Part shown: positions 61,396 through 64,000 of the stretch, one piece after another
Layout: each line of letters starts with the position of its first letter
Position numbering within the stretch: position 1 is the stretch's first letter
Source of the DNA: Mesorhizobium sp.
GTDB lineage: Bacteria; Pseudomonadota; Alphaproteobacteria; Rhizobiales; Rhizobiaceae
Direction of reading: 5' to 3'
NCBI RefSeq assembly: GCF_004963255.1
Contig: NZ_SUGA01000008.1
Location: 1-64,000 of the forward strand
DNA length: 64,000 nt
Notes under the pieces: generated by a model
Told to the model about the DNA's origin: nothing
The model's database searches: none
What the model saw: only the letters and a program-made list of their open reading frames with translations
Translations under genes and position numbers: made by a program

Positions 61396-61974
61396 TCACC
61401 GGTCCAGCCGCATCACATGCCGGCGTGTACCGGCGGTGCCGATTTCATGGAAGCCCCGCGCGACGAACATGTCGCGAAAGCCCATGAAGCGATAGCTGGG
61501 CGCGGCCTCGTCGACGGGATAGGCTTCGATGACGCGCGCGCCTTTGCCGAAGGCGTGGTCGATCGCTGCGTCGAGCAGGGCGGAGGCCAGGCCGCCGCCA
61601 CGCAAAGCCCTCGGCACATAGAAGCAGACGATCGACCATATGCCGGTCTCGCTATCGTCCTGCTGCTTTGAAAGTTTCCGATAGGTCTCGCGCGGCGCGA
61701 CCGAGCACCAGCCGACCGCTTTGCCGTCCAGCTCGGCGACGATGCCCACGGGAGTTCCGGCGTCGATGAGCGCCATTATCATGCGCTTCTTCTCATCGTT
61801 CTCAATGTGCTCGCGACTGGAATGGCGCCAGGCCATGCACCAGCAATATTTCGGCGCGCCGGGCTGCTCGAACAGGTCTTCGAGACGGCCACGCGTTTGT
61901 TGCGTCACCTCGACAAAGCGGATGCCGATCAGGTCAGGCTTTTGCGGCTGCGAGCCTTGCGAGCTGTTTGGCAT
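61396..61974 (-). CDS. GNAT family N-acetyltransferase
   Basis: A 192-residue acetyltransferase. VGIVAELDGKAVGWCSVAPR and the acetyl-CoA loop YVPRALRGGGLASALLDAAI are standard GNAT motifs. The N-terminal CWCMAWRH segment and the DEAAPSYRFMGFRDMFVARG end match a subgroup of unknown substrate. Its start overlaps the end of the AlkD-like gene by 41 bases, an unusually long overlap that suggests translational coupling. Confidence 0.88.
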   Translation of the reverse strand: MPNSSQGSQPQKPDLIGIRFVEVTQQTRGRLEDLFEQPGAPKYCWCMAWRHSSREHIENDEKKRMIMALIDAGTPVGIVAELDGKAVGWCSVAPRETYRKLSKQQDDSETGIWSIVCFYVPRALRGGGLASALLDAAIDHAFGKGARVIEAYPVDEAAPSYRFMGFRDMFVARGFHEIGTAGTRRHVMRLDR

Positions 61975-62638
61975 CCGTCAGTTCCTTCACCGCATCCCTG
62001 CCGATCCAGCGCGCCGTCCTGTCCGACGATGCGGCCAGTTTTTCCGCCAGCGCAAGGGCAGGGGCATGCAGGCTCATCGAGCGCTTGCCGATCTGCCGCA
62101 GCGCCCAATTGACCGCCTTGCGGACGAAATTGCGCGGATCGCGGGCATGTTTCTCGATCAGCGGCAGATAGGCAAGGAAGGTTGCGTCCGGCTCTTTCTT
62201 GAGATGGACGGTGCTCCAGGCGAGCATGGCTAAGGCGGTGCGGCGGACGAATTCGCGGTCGTCTTCGGCGAATTCGTCGATCAGGTCGCGCCAGAACGGC
62301 GTTTCGGCAAACAGGTCGGCAACGGTGTCGACGATCTCCCAGCTGTCGAAATCCGCGGCCCAGCGCCGGCATAGGTCGATGTCGACCTTCTTCGGCTCGC
62401 CGGTGAAGGCCGCCAGCAGCCGCGCCTCCCGGATGCCGCTGTCCCACAGCAGAAGCGATCGCTCGTGGTTCTTCTTGAGCGTGCGCGCCAGCGGCCGCAA
62501 ATCGGAATTGCCGATGCCAAGCGCGCTCGCCGTGTTGATGCCGAAGCGCGCCATGCCTGCCAAATTCGCTTCCGTGCCGATCGCGCGTAGGTGCGCGACG
62601 ATGTCGTCGGCGCTCCAGCTCGGATCGGGCAGGCCCAT
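61934..62638 (-). CDS. DNA alkylation repair protein, AlkD-like
   Basis: A 234-residue all-helical HEAT-like-repeat protein. IGNSDLRPLARTLKKNHER, LLWDSGIREARLLAAF, WAADFDSWEIVDTVAD and FVRKAVNWALRQIGKRS are typical of the AlkC/AlkD family, glycosylases that remove bulky alkylated bases without flipping them. The ATG at 62638 gives the usual length; an upstream extension is not protein-like. It is cotranscribed with the GNAT gene. Confidence 0.87.
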   Translation of the reverse strand: MGLPDPSWSADDIVAHLRAIGTEANLAGMARFGINTASALGIGNSDLRPLARTLKKNHERSLLLWDSGIREARLLAAFTGEPKKVDIDLCRRWAADFDSWEIVDTVADLFAETPFWRDLIDEFAEDDREFVRRTALAMLAWSTVHLKKEPDATFLAYLPLIEKHARDPRNFVRKAVNWALRQIGKRSMSLHAPALALAEKLAASSDRTARWIGRDAVKELTDAKQLARLAAAKA

Positions 62639-62645
62639 CCGTCGC

Positions 62646-63515
62646 CTATTTTTCCAGGCGCGCAAGCAGCGAGGAAGTGTCCCAGCGCTTGCCGCCCATG
62701 TCCTGCACATCCTTGTAGAACTGGTCGATAAGCGCGGTCACCGGCAGCTTGGCGCCGTTGCGGTTGGCTTCCGCCAGGCAGATGCCCAGGTCCTTGCGCA
62801 TCCAGTCGACGGCGAAGCCGAATTCATATTTGCCGGCGTTCATCGTCTTGTGGCGGTTCTCCATCTGCCAGGAGCCGGCGGCGCCTTTCGAGATCACCTC
62901 GACCACCTTTTCGATGTCGAGGCCGGCTTTCTTACCGAAATGGATGCCTTCGGCCAGGCCCTGGACGAGGCCTGCGATGCAGATCTGGTTGATCATTTTC
63001 GTCAGCTGGCCGGCGCCGGCCGAGCCCATCAGCCCGACCATGCGGGCGTAGGAGTCGATGACGGGCCTCGCCTTGTCGAAAGCGGCCTCATCGCCGCCGA
63101 CCATGACGGTCAGGACACCGTTCTCGGCGCCGGCCTGGCCGCCGGACACGGGCGCATCGAGAAAGGAGAAGCCTGCCTTGCGCGCGGCTTCGTCCAACTC
63201 GCGCGCGACCTCGGCCGAGGCGGTGGTGTTGTCGATGAAGACGGAACCCTTCTTCATCGCGGCGAAGGCGCCATTCGCGCCGGTCGTCACCGAACGCAAA
63301 TCGTCGTCATTGCCGACGCAAGAGAAGACGAAGTCCTTGCCTTCGGCTGCTTCGGCCGGCGTTAGCGCCAGCTTGCCGCCATGCTGGGCCACCCACTTCT
63401 CGGCTTTTGCCCTGGTGCGGTTGTAGACGGTGACGTCGTGGCCGCCCTTGTTTCTGAGGTGCCCGGCCATCGGATAGCCCATGACGCCAAGACCGAGAAA
63501 TGCAACCGATGCCAT
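62646..63515 (-). CDS. 3-hydroxyisobutyrate dehydrogenase-type NAD(P)-dependent reductase
   Basis: A 289-residue beta-hydroxyacid dehydrogenase. The cofactor motif FLGLGVMGYPMAGHL opens the protein; IDNTTASAEVARE, FLDAPVSGGQAGAENGVLTV and the catalytic Lys in GAGQLTKMINQI follow. Members include 3-hydroxyisobutyrate dehydrogenase, tartronate-semialdehyde reductase and glyoxylate reductases; the substrate is open. The ATG at 63515 is used. It precedes the AlkD-like gene by seven bases, perhaps in one transcript. Confidence 0.88.
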   Translation of the reverse strand: MASVAFLGLGVMGYPMAGHLRNKGGHDVTVYNRTRAKAEKWVAQHGGKLALTPAEAAEGKDFVFSCVGNDDDLRSVTTGANGAFAAMKKGSVFIDNTTASAEVARELDEAARKAGFSFLDAPVSGGQAGAENGVLTVMVGGDEAAFDKARPVIDSYARMVGLMGSAGAGQLTKMINQICIAGLVQGLAEGIHFGKKAGLDIEKVVEVISKGAAGSWQMENRHKTMNAGKYEFGFAVDWMRKDLGICLAEANRNGAKLPVTALIDQFYKDVQDMGGKRWDTSSLLARLEK

Positions 63516-63638
63516 AGACCTGCCTTCCAACACAGAGATTTCAGTGCCGGAACGTCTAGGCCATGCAGCGAATTCGTCAAGGCGTGGCAAGCCGCATCGA
63601 CTGGCACAGGCGATGCCGGGATGTCTCTTTGTTTAGCT

Positions 63639-63680
63639 CAATTCCGGACGGAAAACCGCTTCACACTTTTCCTGGAATTG
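63639..63680. repeat. Rhizobial palindromic intergenic repeat
   Basis: CAATTCC and GGAATTG ends with inner GGAAAA/TTTTCC complementarity fold into an imperfect hairpin. The sequence matches, from memory, a very abundant intergenic repeat of Rhizobiales. It lies directly beyond the stop of the partial permease gene, where it could terminate transcription. Confidence 0.65.
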
Positions 63681-63681
63681 C

Positions 63682-64000
63682 TTAGCGATGCAGGTGGACG
63701 GTGATGCGGCGCTCGATCCATTCGACACCGTGGCGCAGGATCTCGACCATCACCAGGTAGACGATCGCCACCCAGATATAGGCCTGGATGTCGAAGGATT
63801 TCGCATAGGCGAGCTTGGCGTTGCCCATCAGATCGTAGACCGTGATGATGGCGACGATCGCCGAGGCCTTGATCATCAGGATGAGCTCGTTGCCGTAGGG
63901 CCTGAGCGCGACGATGATCGCTTGCGGCAGGATGACCTTGCGCAGCGTCTGCAATTTGTGCAGGCCGAGCGAGGCAGCGCCCTCCCATTGGCCGCGCGGC
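63682..64000 (-). CDS. Amino-acid ABC transporter permease (HisM/HisQ type), partial
   Basis: The 3' part of a polar amino-acid permease gene, truncated by the window edge; about 105 codons are visible. The frame starts at the edge with the EAA loop (EGAASLGLHKLQTLRKVILP), then NELILMIKASAIVAIITVYD and a final membrane helix (YIWVAIVYLVMVEIL). This is the conserved end of His/Glu/Gln/Arg-type importer subunits. Specificity cannot be told from this part. Confidence 0.88.
   Translation of the reverse strand, partial: PRGQWEGAASLGLHKLQTLRKVILPQAIIVALRPYGNELILMIKASAIVAIITVYDLMGNAKLAYAKSFDIQAYIWVAIVYLVMVEILRHGVEWIERRITVHLHR

Noticed and set aside
1..64000. tRNA, rRNA or CRISPR elements
   Set aside because: A reading for T-loop, 16S/23S and repeat-spacer patterns found none; a covariance scan was not possible.

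Overview
The window looks like a chromosomal segment of a Mesorhizobium-like member of the Rhizobiales. Base composition is high GC. DUF982, DUF1289, DUF3299 and ExoY/WcaJ-type proteins of rhizobial style are present, as is a PdhS/DivJ-like histidine kinase. Two families of short intergenic repeats common in this order lie at the two ends (1-66 and 63639-63680). No rRNA, tRNA or CRISPR array was seen. Assignments rest on reading protein motifs by eye, without database searches.

Left part (1-18 kb): an NCS1 nucleobase-type permease, a small DUF982 gene behind a good EcfG-type stress promoter, and a large flotillin-like SPFH protein closed by a perfect terminator hairpin. Next is a ten-gene minus-strand catabolic operon (14851 down to 4816): class II aldolase, 2-hydroxyacid dehydrogenase, GntR regulator, LacI regulator, Tat-exported solute-binding protein, two PotB/PotC-like permeases, a guanidino-modifying enzyme (amidinotransferase/deiminase), a PotA-like ATPase and an M24-fold protein. 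Palindromes that suit the GntR and LacI regulators sit inside this operon. A GAF-GGDEF-EAL protein with a degenerate GGDEF motif and a Crp/Fnr regulator follow.

Central part (18.7-52.7 kb): a large Wzx/Wzy-type exopolysaccharide locus. It encodes a GDP-mannose pyrophosphorylase fused to an AGE-type isomerase, the wreck of a phosphomannomutase gene, a Wzc-like copolymerase, an ExoY/WcaJ initiating transferase, a Wza/ExoF-like export protein, seven glycosyltransferases, a secreted GH-A-type glycosidase with a DUF4214 tail, Wzy, Wzx, a GNAT/FemAB-like acyltransferase and a pyruvyl transferase. In its middle (33.5-41 kb) is a cassette that appears to make an unusual C-methylated, possibly aminated nucleotide sugar. 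It has an NAD-dependent epimerase, DUF4910, RmlC-like, C-methyltransferase, glucose-1-phosphate cytidylyltransferase-like, PIG-L and glutamate-semialdehyde-type aminotransferase genes. A LuxR-type regulator whose receiver lacks the phosphorylation site, a candidate three-hairpin small RNA and a 72-residue protein lie between this cassette and wzy.

Right boundary and right part (52.8-64 kb): a frameshifted tyrosine-recombinase remnant lies directly beside dusA, a known integration site for genomic islands, so the polysaccharide locus or its edge may be island-derived. Beyond dusA come ordinary chromosomal genes: a retropepsin-like protease, DUF1289, cobT, a histidine kinase, a thermonuclease-like protein, a glutathione transferase, a uracil-DNA glycosylase-like protein, an Lrp regulator, DUF3299, a GNAT acetyltransferase, an AlkD-like protein, a 3-hydroxyisobutyrate dehydrogenase-type reductase and a partial amino-acid ABC permease cut by the window edge.
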